DNA of 64,000 nucleotides from Acinetobacter kyonggiensis (lineage in GTDB: Bacteria; Pseudomonadota; Gammaproteobacteria; Pseudomonadales; Moraxellaceae): the NCBI RefSeq assembly GCF_900107285.1, contig NZ_FNPK01000013.1:1-64000 (forward strand), written 5' to 3'. The translations under genes were made by a program, and so were the position numbers. The notes beneath the pieces were generated by a model. That model made no database searches. It was not told the origin of the DNA and saw only the letters and a program-made list of their open reading frames with translations. Of this stretch, positions 7,588-16,425 are shown piece by piece (within the stretch, counting starts at the first letter, position 1; each line of letters starts with the position of its first letter).

Positions 7588-8400
7588 ATGTATCAGATTA
7601 ATGCCCTAAACCCAAAAGAAGAAGGGCATCAGGCTCGAAAACGATTTGGTCAAAACTTTTTACATGATCAACGTGTGATTGCCAAAATTGTGCGATCGGT
7701 CAACCCGCGTGCAGGTGAAAATATTGTTGAAATTGGTCCCGGTCTTGCAGCATTAACTTCACCTTTGATTGGTGAATGTGATGCTTTAACGGTGATTGAG
7801 CTGGATCGTGACTTGGCCGCTGGCTTACCGGGGCGTGTGCCATATCCTGAGCGTTTGACCATTGTTGAAGCGGATGCCTTAAAGTATGACTATACTGCGT
7901 TGTTTCAAGAAGATCGCCCATTACGTGTCGTCGGGAACTTGCCGTATAACATTTCAACGCCATTGCTTTTTCATCTTTTGGAATTTGGCGATAAAATTAA
8001 AGATATGCATTTCATGTTGCAAAAAGAAGTGGTTGATCGTATTACTGCTTCTCCAAATACCAAAGAATATGGCCGCTTATCGGTCATGATTCAGTATTAT
8101 TGCAAACCGACATTTTTATTTGAAGTACCACCTGGATCTTTTAATCCGCCACCGAAAGTGACTTCTGCCGTATTCCGTTTAGAGCCTTATGCGGTGAAAC
8201 CTGTGATTGCCAAAAATGAAAAAGCTTTGGCACGTTTGGTTTCACATGTCTTTACGCAGCGTCGTAAAACTTTGCGTAATAGTTTGAAAGGAATGTTAGT
8301 AGAAGAAGCTTTTGAAAATGTAGGCATTGACCCGATGGCGCGTCCAGAAAATTTAACGATGGCGCAATTTGTGGCTTTGTCAGATCAAATGGTGGCTTAA
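7588..8400 (+). CDS. rsmA: 16S rRNA (adenine1518/1519-N6)-dimethyltransferase
   Basis: 270 aa from ATG 7588; an upstream in-frame start would add 11 atypical residues. RsmA (KsgA) dimethylates two adjacent adenosines of helix 45 in 16S rRNA late in 30S assembly. Motifs are K-R-F-G-Q-N-F-L-H-D at the N-terminus, SAM-binding E-I-G-P-G-L-A-A-L-T, and the catalytic N-L-P-Y-N-I-S near 125-131. The C-terminal domain with R-R-K-T-L-R-N-S-L is intact. apaH follows after 2 bp. Confidence 0.97.
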   Translation: MYQINALNPKEEGHQARKRFGQNFLHDQRVIAKIVRSVNPRAGENIVEIGPGLAALTSPLIGECDALTVIELDRDLAAGLPGRVPYPERLTIVEADALKYDYTALFQEDRPLRVVGNLPYNISTPLLFHLLEFGDKIKDMHFMLQKEVVDRITASPNTKEYGRLSVMIQYYCKPTFLFEVPPGSFNPPPKVTSAVFRLEPYAVKPVIAKNEKALARLVSHVFTQRRKTLRNSLKGMLVEEAFENVGIDPMARPENLTMAQFVALSDQMVA

Positions 8401-8402
8401 AA

Positions 8403-9251
8403 GTGGCTCGCTCCGATATTCGACACAACTATGTGATTGGTGATGTTCAGGGCTGTTTTGAAGCCTTGAAAGCATTACTAAAAGAAATTAAATTTGATCC
8501 CGATTTGGATTTTATTTGGTTTGCAGGCGATTTGGTTGCCCGTGGTGAAAATTCAATTGGTGTACTTCGTTTTGTTAAAAAGTTGGTTGATCGTGGCGTT
8601 GCTGCAACGGTATTGGGTAATCATGATTTAACACTTTTGGCCTGTGCACGTGGTTTAAAAGAGCTCAAAGATAAAGACAATACGCGTGATGTGATTGATG
8701 CTATTGACAGTGATGATCTGATTGATTGGCTACGTAAACAGCCGTTATGTCTTTTTCCAAATGATCAAACCATTTTGACACATGCCGGTATTCCATGTAT
8801 TTGGTCGGCAGAGCAAACTTTTGCTTTTGCTAAAGAAGTTGAAGCCATTATTAGTCATGAAAATTTTGACTTAGTTGATGTTTTCTTAGCCGAAATGTAC
8901 GGAAAACTACCTGATTTATGGTCGGATGATCTTGAAGGTAATGCACGTTTACGTTGTATTACCAACTATTTAACCCGTATGCGTTTAACCAATGCGCAAG
9001 GGAAAATGGAGTTTAGTTTTAAAGACTCATTGGATGACCCAATGCCTGCTGGTTTTCAGCCTTGGTTTGAATTTGAGTCAGAAGCTGCCAAAACGCATCA
9101 GATTATTTTTGGTCATTGGGCGGCATTACAGGGTAAAACCATTAATTCTCAGATTCAAAATGTCGATGGTGGTTGTGTGTGGGGCAATCAACTGGTTGCT
9201 TATCGCTTAGAAGACAAAGAAATTTTTAAAGTCGATAATCCAATGTTGTAA
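8403..9251 (+). CDS. apaH: Bis(5'-nucleosyl)-tetraphosphatase, symmetrical
   Basis: 282 aa, starting with GTG at 8403, two bases after the rsmA stop; there is no better ATG. ApaH hydrolyses Ap4A to two ADP and removes Np4 caps from RNA. It is a calcineurin-type phosphoesterase: G-D-V-Q-G-C (13-18), F-A-G-D-L-V-A-R-G, L-G-N-H-D (D-x-H, GD, GNH set) and a downstream I-F-G-H-W-A metal-binding histidine. The gene closes the pdxA-rsmA-apaH unit and is followed by a terminator. Confidence 0.96.
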   Translation: MARSDIRHNYVIGDVQGCFEALKALLKEIKFDPDLDFIWFAGDLVARGENSIGVLRFVKKLVDRGVAATVLGNHDLTLLACARGLKELKDKDNTRDVIDAIDSDDLIDWLRKQPLCLFPNDQTILTHAGIPCIWSAEQTFAFAKEVEAIISHENFDLVDVFLAEMYGKLPDLWSDDLEGNARLRCITNYLTRMRLTNAQGKMEFSFKDSLDDPMPAGFQPWFEFESEAAKTHQIIFGHWAALQGKTINSQIQNVDGGCVWGNQLVAYRLEDKEIFKVDNPML

Positions 9252-9310
9252 TTTTTAGCTTTTTTAAAAAGCTGATTTAAGTCACATTGTCTGTGTCTAG
9301 TCCTGAAATA

Positions 9311-9338
9311 AAAAAAGCCGCAATTTTGCGGCTTTTTT
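9311..9338. terminator. Bidirectional terminator between apaH and the DUF2147 genes
   Basis: A 13-bp perfect stem (9311-9323 with 9326-9338; GCCGCAA/TTGCGGC core flanked by A and T runs) serves the convergent transcripts of apaH (forward) and the DUF2147 genes (reverse). Confidence 0.93.
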
Positions 9339-9349
9339 ATGCTGTCAGC

Positions 9350-9802
9350 TTAGTCTATTCGAATCCAAGTTTGATTGCGTCCTAAGGCTGAAACACCCAT
9401 ATAGGCTCTGAGGGTTAAGCGTTTGCCTGATGCACTCAATTTCATTTTTGCATCATAAATTTTGCCTGCAAGTGGGTCAATCACGCGACCATGTTCATAG
9501 TTGTTGGTGCCTTCCACATGTTTCAAGCCTTTGAGAAGCTCCATGCCTAAAATAGGTTTGTTGGTGTATGGTGCGGGGCATTTATTACATATTTCTCTTG
9601 GTGTATAACCAGGACGAGGTGTAATTTTCACAATTTGGCCGGTATAGGTGCCATTGCTTTCTTTACTGATTGCAATCACTGCTTTTGGAGAGCCTGTTTT
9701 ATCATCAATTTGTTGCCACGTACCGCTTAAATCTTGTGCCAATACAGATCCACTTATTGCAGCACCAAGCAGCAGCAGTCCCAATTTCAAATTTAGCTTC
9801 AT
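9350..9802 (-). CDS. DUF2147 secreted protein, copy 1
   Basis: 150 aa with an N-terminal signal peptide (K-L-N-L-K-L-G-L-L-L-L-G, cleavage predicted after L-A-Q near 23). The mature part begins D-L-S-G-T-W-Q and is a single DUF2147 beta-barrel domain with a C-N-K-C pair near 74-77 that may form a disulphide, a G-M-E-L segment and a closing G-R-N-Q-T-W-I-R strand. The family is periplasmic and without assigned activity. A TAGGAA site precedes the ATG. It is the last of three tandem paralogues. Confidence 0.88.
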   Translation of the reverse strand: MKLNLKLGLLLLGAAISGSVLAQDLSGTWQQIDDKTGSPKAVIAISKESNGTYTGQIVKITPRPGYTPREICNKCPAPYTNKPILGMELLKGLKHVEGTNNYEHGRVIDPLAGKIYDAKMKLSASGKRLTLRAYMGVSALGRNQTWIRID

Positions 9803-9855
9803 AAATATTCCTATGCGATTCCATCGCCATTTAAAACTTCAATTGGCGCAAAAGC

Positions 9856-10302
9856 CTATTCTTGGCGAATCCAGGTTTGTGTGCGGCCAATAGCAGAAAT
9901 GCCGATATAGCCCCTTAAAAGCAGGCGTTTACCGTTAGTTGATTGTTTTCCTTTCAGATTGTAAATCTTACCAGAAAGCGGATCAAGGATTTGACCGCCA
10001 GCGTACAGGTTTTCTCCTTCAAATTTTAAATTTTTAAAGATTTCTAAACCTAAAATTGGCTGATCTGTATAAGGCGCAGGACAATTGACACAATTTTCCC
10101 GAGGGGTATAGCCTATGCGAGGGGTAATTTTAACAACTTTTCCTATAAAGGTATTATTTGAACTTTTATGAATTTCAATAATGGCTTTCGGTGAACCTGT
10201 TTTATCATCAATTTGTTGCCATGTTCCTGATAGATCTTGTGCCAATACATTGCTGCTAAAAAATAAACTGGCAAAAGTAACAAGCAAAATATTCTTTTTC
10301 AT
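9856..10302 (-). CDS. DUF2147 secreted protein, copy 2
   Basis: 148 aa, with signal peptide ending near V-L-A-Q at residue 22. It has the same architecture as its neighbours, including D-L-S-G-T-W-Q-Q-I-D-D-K-T-G and C-V-N-C in place of C-N-K-C. AAAGGAA precedes the ATG. It is separated from copy 1 by 53 bp without an obvious terminator, so copies 1 and 2 are probably one transcript. A terminator separates it from copy 3. Confidence 0.88.
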   Translation of the reverse strand: MKKNILLVTFASLFFSSNVLAQDLSGTWQQIDDKTGSPKAIIEIHKSSNNTFIGKVVKITPRIGYTPRENCVNCPAPYTDQPILGLEIFKNLKFEGENLYAGGQILDPLSGKIYNLKGKQSTNGKRLLLRGYIGISAIGRTQTWIRQE

Positions 10303-10433
10303 ATCAATTCCTTTGCTTATGGAGAGTAATTTTTTTTATCGATTAAGAACATATTATGAGGGTCTGAAAATTAGTCAAGATATTGCGTCATAAAAAACAA
10401 AAATAATGTGAATTACTTAAACAATAGTGAATA

Positions 10434-10458
10434 AAAAAGCCACATAGTGTGGCTTTTT
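10434..10458 (-). terminator. Terminator after DUF2147 copy 3
   Basis: An 11-bp stem AAAAAGCCACA/TGTGGCTTTTT with a TAG loop (10434-10444, 10448-10458), immediately downstream of the stop at 10466 on the reverse strand. Confidence 0.88.
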
Positions 10459-10465
10459 GTCAGCA

Positions 10466-10912
10466 TTAATCATTTTTTATCCACGTTTGACTACGTCCCA
10501 AAGCCGAAATACCAACATAACCACGTAAATTTAGACGTTTGCCATTGGCACTCAATTTTGCTTTCATACTGTAAATATTGCCAGAAAGTGGGTCGATAAT
10601 TTTACCGCCACTGAAATTGAGTCCCTCAACGTATTTTAACCCAGTTAATACGTCCATCCCCAGAATGGGTTTATTGGTATAAGGTGCTGGACATTTGATA
10701 CAGGTTTCTTTAGGGGTATAGCCTGGACGTGGCGTTATTTTGATAACTTTTGCCGTGTATGTGCCATTTGATTCTTGGCGAATCTCAAGAATTGCTTTTG
10801 ATGAACCTGTTTTATCATCAATATTTTTCCATGTCCCCGTGATGTCTTGTGCAAAGGCAAGACTACTGAGTGAAGAACAAACCAATGCTGTTAAAAGTGT
10901 AATACTTTTCAT
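10466..10912 (-). CDS. DUF2147 secreted protein, copy 3
   Basis: 148 aa from the ATG at 10912, which has AAGGAA seven bases upstream; the in-frame TTG at 10918 is less likely. Signal peptide to about residue 22 (L-A-F-A-Q). It shares the D-D-K-T-G-S segment, the C-I-K-C-P-A-P-Y-T cysteine pair and the final G-R-S-Q-T-W-I-K strand with the other two copies. It has its own terminator, so it may be expressed separately. Confidence 0.88.
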   Translation of the reverse strand: MKSITLLTALVCSSLSSLAFAQDITGTWKNIDDKTGSSKAILEIRQESNGTYTAKVIKITPRPGYTPKETCIKCPAPYTNKPILGMDVLTGLKYVEGLNFSGGKIIDPLSGNIYSMKAKLSANGKRLNLRGYVGISALGRSQTWIKND

Positions 10913-11007
10913 TAACAAATTCCTTTTTGATAATTTTGTGACTCATTTTCATTCTAGATTTATTTTTTATACTAAACAATCATTTGTTTGTTATTGTGAT
11001 TTTTGAG

Positions 11008-11682
11008 TCACATTTTTTGTAAATAGAGTATAAATGTTGGCAACCATATGGCGGTAAATACAGCATTGACGGCCATTCCAAAAGCCGCATAGCGTCCAGC
11101 AACGCTACCTCTTTGCCATGCTTGGGCAGTACCAATGGCATGTGCAGCTAAGCCTAATGCCAAGCCCGATGCTCTTTCATCATGAATATGACGCAAAATA
11201 AATGGAGAAAATGCAGCACCAATCACGCCAGATAAAATCACAATCAGAATGACTAAACTAAGTGGGGCATGCAGTAGCGTAGCGATATTAATCGCAATGG
11301 GCGTGGTTACAGCACGTGTTGCAAATGCCATAATGCTTGCATCGGACATATGCAATAAATAAGCAAGTCCCATGGGCAATGCCACGGCACTAATACTGGC
11401 AAAGACCAAAATACCCACAATTGCTTTGAGCGGTAAGTCGTCATAACGCATTGCTGCTAGCGGAATGGCTAAGGCAACTGTGACGTAACCGAGCAAATGA
11501 TTAAACAGAGGATTGACTTGGGTCATATAGGATTCATAAGGAATACCAAATACAAACAACAGCCCAATAATGAAGAACATCCCAATTACGATGATCGGAA
11601 CTTGTGGAAGTTTTTTATTAATAGGTTTAGCAATCAGATAAGCCATCAGCGTGATTATAAAACCAGAAAGTACTGCGAACAT
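11008..11682 (-). CDS. LrgB/CidB-family membrane protein
   Basis: 224 aa, with about six to seven membrane helices. The LrgB hallmark is present near the middle and C-terminal half: A-T-R-A-V-T-T-P-I-A-I (about 120-130) and G-L-A-A-H-A-I-G-T-A (about 177-186). LrgB/CidB proteins partner with LrgA/CidA and have been linked to murein hydrolase export or to small-metabolite transport. The partner gene lies 10 bp upstream on the same strand. The start at 11682 has GGGAAAT upstream. Confidence 0.88.
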   Translation of the reverse strand: MFAVLSGFIITLMAYLIAKPINKKLPQVPIIVIGMFFIIGLLFVFGIPYESYMTQVNPLFNHLLGYVTVALAIPLAAMRYDDLPLKAIVGILVFASISAVALPMGLAYLLHMSDASIMAFATRAVTTPIAINIATLLHAPLSLVILIVILSGVIGAAFSPFILRHIHDERASGLALGLAAHAIGTAQAWQRGSVAGRYAAFGMAVNAVFTAIWLPTFILYLQKM

Positions 11683-11691
11683 ATGATTTCC

Positions 11692-12063
11692 CTATAACCA
11701 GCGTTTGGCCATTTTTGCATACACCCATAATGGAATAAGGGTACTGATGAACATGACGATGAGAAAAAGCGGAATCTCTTTGCCCATTTGTACCAACATA
11801 ATCAGTGAACCCGCACTAATGGGTAAAAAGGCAAAAGCACTTTCTTTCATAATTTTATTGTTGGTATCGACTAAACGTGCTGGTAATTTATGTACATTTC
11901 TCCAAACAAGTAATGTCATTAATAAAGCAATTAAACCGACGAGATTACCAAGTTCTGGATGATTCAATTGTGTCATTAACCAGACTGCTCCCTCACGAAA
12001 GCAGATGATTAATGCCAGTGTACCGATCCATGCAGGCCAGTCGATTGTTTTTATCCAGTCCAT
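11692..12063 (-). CDS. LrgA/CidA-family membrane protein
   Basis: 123 aa from ATG 12063 (in-frame TTG at 12072 rejected). Four hydrophobic helices, including W-I-G-T-L-A-L-I-I-C-F-R-E and N-L-V-G-L-I-A-L-L-M, as expected for small holin-like LrgA/CidA proteins. It sits 10 bp before the LrgB partner and forms a two-gene operon with it. The ribosome site is weak (TTTGG). Confidence 0.8.
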   Translation of the reverse strand: MDWIKTIDWPAWIGTLALIICFREGAVWLMTQLNHPELGNLVGLIALLMTLLVWRNVHKLPARLVDTNNKIMKESAFAFLPISAGSLIMLVQMGKEIPLFLIVMFISTLIPLWVYAKMAKRWL

Positions 12064-12106
12064 GTTTACCAAACTTTAAAATTATACTTATCACGTTTTA
12101 ACCGAT

Positions 12107-13438
12107 TTATCTTTTAATTTCAAATTCCTCAAGCGGTCTTTTAAACTGGGTGGCTTTATGACCTAAAATTTGGTCAATCGGTAGATGGGCTTGTTTAATC
12201 AATTGTTCCAGTTTTTGTGGGGCAATAATGACATGTAAGTGCAGGTTGCCTTGATCATCATAATTTTCAGTTTGAATGACATTGAGCGCATATAATTGAG
12301 TGCGCAATTTTCCATATTCTGGTTTTAACACCAGCTCGAAGCTTTGTAGTTGACCCATCAGACATTCTTGAACGGCTTGGCGTAATAGGTTTAAGCCTTG
12401 TTTAGAATGTGCTGAGACATAGACACGGTCAGGGACATGCGGCTTGGCATAGACAATTTTGGCATCTTCGCCACTAACATCAATTTTGTTATAGACACGC
12501 AGTACAGGAACGTCCACCCCGATTTCTTTTAAAACTTTCTCAACTGCTTCAATTTGCTCCATCATATCTGGACTACTAGAGTCAATGACATGGAGCAGTA
12601 AAGTTGCCTCCAACGTTTCTTCAAGCGTGGCTTTAAAGGATTCCACCAAAGCATGTGCAAGGTTACGGACGAAACCCACGGTATCCGCAAGGACTAAAGC
12701 ACCAATACCATCCCAATTTAAACGGCGTAAAGTTGGATCTAGCGTTGCAAATAATTGATCTGCCGCATAAACATCGGAACGGGCCAATATATTGAATAAT
12801 GTAGATTTACCTGCGTTGGTATAGCCCACTAAAGAGACCGTTGGAATAGCGGCTTTTTGCCGTGCAGCACGACCTTGGATACGGGTTTGGCGAACTTTTT
12901 CTAGCTTATCTTTTAGCTGTCCAATACGTAAACGCAGTAAGCGACGGTCTGTTTCTAATTGTGTTTCACCCGGCCCACGTAAACCAATACCACCTTTTTG
13001 ACTGTCTAAACTAATGCCACTACCAACCAGTCGAGAAGAAAGATAGTCTAATTGTGCCAATTCAACTTGCAGTTTACCTTCGTGGGTACGTGCGCGTTGT
13101 GCAAAGATATCTAAAATGAGGCGAGTACGATCAATAACACGACATTGAATAATGCGTTCTAAATTACGTTCTTGAGAAGGGCTGAGGGCATGATCAAAAA
13201 TCACCAAGTCTGCTTCTAAAGCTTTTGCTAATTCAGCGATTTCTTCAGCCTTTCCTGAGCCGATAAACAGTTTAGGATCTGGTTTAATGCGTTGAGCGGT
13301 AATGTGTTCTAGAATTTCAGCACCAGCTGACTGGGCCAATAAGCGAAATTCTTCAACATCAAGGTCATCTAACAGTTGTACGGATACACTGACTAATAGG
13401 GCACGGTTGCTACCTTGATGTTGCTCAATATATTCCAC
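12107..13438 (-). CDS. hflX: Ribosome-associated GTPase HflX
   Basis: About 443 aa. No ATG is available: the frame upstream holds ATG directly followed by TAG, then two TTG codons and GTG 13438, which I choose because GAGA lies eight bases before it. HflX splits stalled ribosomes. The N-terminal HflX domain ends in a long helical region with G-G-I-G-L-R-G-P-G-E-T-Q-L-E, followed by the GTPase domain: G-Y-T-N-A-G-K-S-T, D-T-V-G-F, N-K-I-D. The gene stands alone here and is not next to hfq as in enterobacteria. Confidence 0.95.
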   Translation of the reverse strand: MEYIEQHQGSNRALLVSVSVQLLDDLDVEEFRLLAQSAGAEILEHITAQRIKPDPKLFIGSGKAEEIAELAKALEADLVIFDHALSPSQERNLERIIQCRVIDRTRLILDIFAQRARTHEGKLQVELAQLDYLSSRLVGSGISLDSQKGGIGLRGPGETQLETDRRLLRLRIGQLKDKLEKVRQTRIQGRAARQKAAIPTVSLVGYTNAGKSTLFNILARSDVYAADQLFATLDPTLRRLNWDGIGALVLADTVGFVRNLAHALVESFKATLEETLEATLLLHVIDSSSPDMMEQIEAVEKVLKEIGVDVPVLRVYNKIDVSGEDAKIVYAKPHVPDRVYVSAHSKQGLNLLRQAVQECLMGQLQSFELVLKPEYGKLRTQLYALNVIQTENYDDQGNLHLHVIIAPQKLEQLIKQAHLPIDQILGHKATQFKRPLEEFEIKR

Positions 13439-13789
13439 TAAATGCAATCTCAACTACATGAAAACTTCATTTTAGTGGAAAATTAATCCCGATAGTAAAA
13501 AATAGCGAAAACTTCGGCATGCATCGTAACAAAACATTGAGTGAATAAAAAAAGGGCAATGATTTACCCGAGCTATTTCTTTAATTTTATTTTAATAAAT
13601 TGATAATATTGATAATTTTAGAATTTGAATATGCTTATTCTGGCGATATTGCTGTGGGTATAATTTGTGTTTTGGCTTAAAGTGCAGACTTAGTCATTTT
13701 CATCATGCAGCAAAAAAGTATTTGGTGGTTTTTATGATCAATGCAAGATGAAAATGAACAGTATAGAATGGCCGTACATAAACGATTAA
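13439..13789. other. Intergenic between divergent hflX and acyltransferase genes
   Basis: About 350 bp of AT-rich DNA between divergently transcribed genes, expected to hold both promoters. I see no ORF with a ribosome site, no hairpin and no repeat of other parts of the window. Confidence 0.5.
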
Positions 13790-14638
13790 ATGCTGTATCT
13801 GGTAATTAGTGATCAATCTATGACTCAATCCTCTGTAACTGAAAGTTCGTCGTTAAATAGTATGTCTAAGTTTTTGTTATATAGTAAAAAATTGTTGGCT
13901 GGTTTGGGGGCGATTATACAAGGGTTTTATTTGGTTTTTCGTCATCGTTTATATAAAGATCCGAACAATCCCAATAATACGCGCTATGTGCAACATTTTT
14001 GCCGCCAGTTAAGCAAAGTATTTAATATTGAAGTTCAAATTCATGGTCAGATTCCAAGACAACCTGCTTTATGGGTGAGTAATCATATTTCTTGGTTAGA
14101 TGTTGCTGTTTTAGGTTCAGGCGCTCGGGTTTTCTTTTTGGCAAAAGCTGAAATTGAAAAATGGCCATTATTTGGAAAATTGGCTAAAGGGGGCGGAACG
14201 CTGTTTATTAAACGGGGTTCTGGTGATTCAGTTAAAATTCGTGAACAAATTACGGCATTTTTAAAGCAAGATATTCCAGTGCTATTTTTCCCTGAAGCGA
14301 CCACTTCCGATGGTTCAAAAATAAAAAAAATCTATGGGCGTATTTTAGGCGCGGCGATTGAGGCCAATCGTCCGATACAAATTTGCTTAATTTGTTATGT
14401 GAATCAACATGGACAACTGGATATGGTCGCGCCGTTTGTCGGTCACTTGAGTTTTATCGATCATGTTAAAAATGTTTTAGAAATGCCTAAAGTTACCGCT
14501 CATTTAATGACCTTGCCAGCAATTTCGGTTGAGGGGCATACCGTCGAGACTTTGACTCAAGAAGTCCAAACTAAAATGGTCGAAGGTTTAGCACAATTAC
14601 AACATCGCGTTCTGCAAACCGACAGCGTAAATGACTAA
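13790..14638 (+). CDS. PlsC-like 1-acylglycerol-3-phosphate O-acyltransferase
   Basis: 282 aa as annotated from ATG 13790. ATGs at 13820 and 13861 are alternatives and none has a clear ribosome site. The catalytic N-H-I-S-W-L-D box (NHxxxxD, near 96-102), a K-R-G-S-G-D-S motif, and F-P-E-A-T-T-S-D-G (near 167-175) identify the acyltransferase family of phospholipid synthesis. An N-terminal hydrophobic helix anchors it to the membrane. The E-A-T variant in place of E-G-T is found in the OlsA/HdtS-like branch, so ornithine-lipid or lysophosphatidate acylation are both possible. Confidence 0.85.
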   Translation: MLYLVISDQSMTQSSVTESSSLNSMSKFLLYSKKLLAGLGAIIQGFYLVFRHRLYKDPNNPNNTRYVQHFCRQLSKVFNIEVQIHGQIPRQPALWVSNHISWLDVAVLGSGARVFFLAKAEIEKWPLFGKLAKGGGTLFIKRGSGDSVKIREQITAFLKQDIPVLFFPEATTSDGSKIKKIYGRILGAAIEANRPIQICLICYVNQHGQLDMVAPFVGHLSFIDHVKNVLEMPKVTAHLMTLPAISVEGHTVETLTQEVQTKMVEGLAQLQHRVLQTDSVND

Positions 14639-14679
14639 AGATGAACAGCGAAGGAAAACAGTGCTTCTAGCAGGAAGGC

Positions 14680-16314
14680 TTACATAAAGCCTTCAATAGG
14701 CAGCCATGAAATGATTTTCACCCCCGCTTTTTGCCACCATTTCATTTTCGGTTCTTTGTGATAGATTTTAATGTCACCATTATGCTTTTTAATTTTCCAG
14801 TTGATATTTTGATTGGCATCTAAAACCAGCTTATAGGCATATTTAGATAAATTTTCATCCATTGTCTCATGAATGGCTTTGGCTAAATTGGGGCTGTTTA
14901 GTAGAACGCCAATTTCAGTATTTAGATAGGCTGAACGAGGGTCGAAATTGAAAGAGCCAATAAAGACTTGTTTTTGATCAATCGCCATCAATTTGGCATG
15001 CAGGCTGGAACGGCTTAAACCTTTTAAGCTGACTTTGGTTTTTTCCGCAATTTCCTCTGTATTGGCATTTAAGTTTTCAGCTTCAGGTGCAGACAGAAAC
15101 TCATATAGTTCTACCTTATTTTTTAATAAATCTTTGCGATATTTAGCATAAAAGGCATGGACGACAGCGACATCATTGGCTTTAAAAGAATTGGTCAGGA
15201 CACGGACTTGAATATTACTTTGAGCCAGATCGCTGAGCATTTTTTCGCCTTTCTTTTCAGGGACGAAATAAGCTGAAACGATATCCACACTGTGTTCTGG
15301 GTTTTCTAAATGATTAATCAGCTGAAAATTTAAATATTGTTCTTTTTTGGCTTTGGATTTGATTTTACTCGGTGAATCATGAACGACTTCGGCCTTGACC
15401 CAATCAAATTGAATACTATTATTGAGCCACTTTTCAACATTATGTGATCGGGTGGCTAAATCAAGATAATTTTGTACGGTAATCTCTTGATAATAAGTAT
15501 TGAGTTGTTGTTTTAAACTTTCAAAACGCAAGGCATAGTGTCTTGAGTTAACAATTTGTTTTACTGGAAATGCATATTCATCATTCCAGTATTCATCAAA
15601 AGAATGAATAATTTCATCAGATGCAGAGCCGACCAGCATGACATCGACATCGGAAAATTGATAATTGTCACTGACGTTATAATATTGATTACTCATATTG
15701 CGACCGCCAATCAAGGAAATTTGATTGTCTGCAATAAAGCTTTTGTTATGCATACGACGGTTAATGCGTTTTAAGTCGAGCACCATATCCATGGCACGGT
15801 AATGTCTAAATCGGTAGGGGTTATAGAGTTTGACATCAATATTTTGATGTTGATCGAGTGCAAGATAAATCCCTTCCATTTTTTTAGCATTGTTATCATC
15901 CATCAATAAACGGACTTTTACACCACGATCAGCTGCTTTAATAATAGAATAAAGTGCCAGTGAACCAATTCTATCGTTATCCCAAATATAATATTGCAAA
16001 TCTAAGGTTTTTTCTGCTTTATCAATGAGATGTATGCGCGCTGCTAAAGCTTCAAGCGGATCATATAGAATATGATAACCCGTTAAATTTGGATTTTGTT
16101 CTCTTAACGGTTCAACGATTTTAGCAAGTGAGGTTTGCTCCGTTTCAGTATCGAACGCATATTCCATCGGTTGAGGTGTTTGTTTGGGGAGTGTTGAACA
16201 TGCAGGCACCCCTAAAATGAGGCTACAACTCAGCAATACAGCAGTTTTATAGGTAGAAGAACCATACCCTTTACCGCTGTTTAATTGTGCTATTTGTTGG
16301 GGAGATCGCGCCAT
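14680..16314 (-). CDS. Phospholipase D-superfamily lipoprotein
   Basis: 544 aa. An N-terminal hydrophobic segment ends in V-P-A-C near residue 39, a plausible lipobox, after an unusually long leader of about 25 residues. Two HxKxxxxD motifs are intact: H-N-K-S-F-I-A-D (about 188-195) and H-A-K-L-M-A-I-D (about 440-447), each followed by G-G-R-N or G-S-F-N. The family includes cardiolipin synthases and phospholipases D. The secreted/lipoprotein form in Acinetobacter is usually annotated as phospholipase D, but transphosphatidylation cannot be excluded. It ends convergently with the acyltransferase gene. Confidence 0.88.
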   Translation of the reverse strand: MARSPQQIAQLNSGKGYGSSTYKTAVLLSCSLILGVPACSTLPKQTPQPMEYAFDTETEQTSLAKIVEPLREQNPNLTGYHILYDPLEALAARIHLIDKAEKTLDLQYYIWDNDRIGSLALYSIIKAADRGVKVRLLMDDNNAKKMEGIYLALDQHQNIDVKLYNPYRFRHYRAMDMVLDLKRINRRMHNKSFIADNQISLIGGRNMSNQYYNVSDNYQFSDVDVMLVGSASDEIIHSFDEYWNDEYAFPVKQIVNSRHYALRFESLKQQLNTYYQEITVQNYLDLATRSHNVEKWLNNSIQFDWVKAEVVHDSPSKIKSKAKKEQYLNFQLINHLENPEHSVDIVSAYFVPEKKGEKMLSDLAQSNIQVRVLTNSFKANDVAVVHAFYAKYRKDLLKNKVELYEFLSAPEAENLNANTEEIAEKTKVSLKGLSRSSLHAKLMAIDQKQVFIGSFNFDPRSAYLNTEIGVLLNSPNLAKAIHETMDENLSKYAYKLVLDANQNINWKIKKHNGDIKIYHKEPKMKWWQKAGVKIISWLPIEGFM

Positions 16315-16425
16315 ATTTTATAAACAATACCAAAAATTGGTTTGAGTATAAGTGCCAGCTGTGAAAAGATAAATATCAAAAGAGATGAATGATGTCATAT
16401 CATCGTTATCATTAGAGAAGTTATT

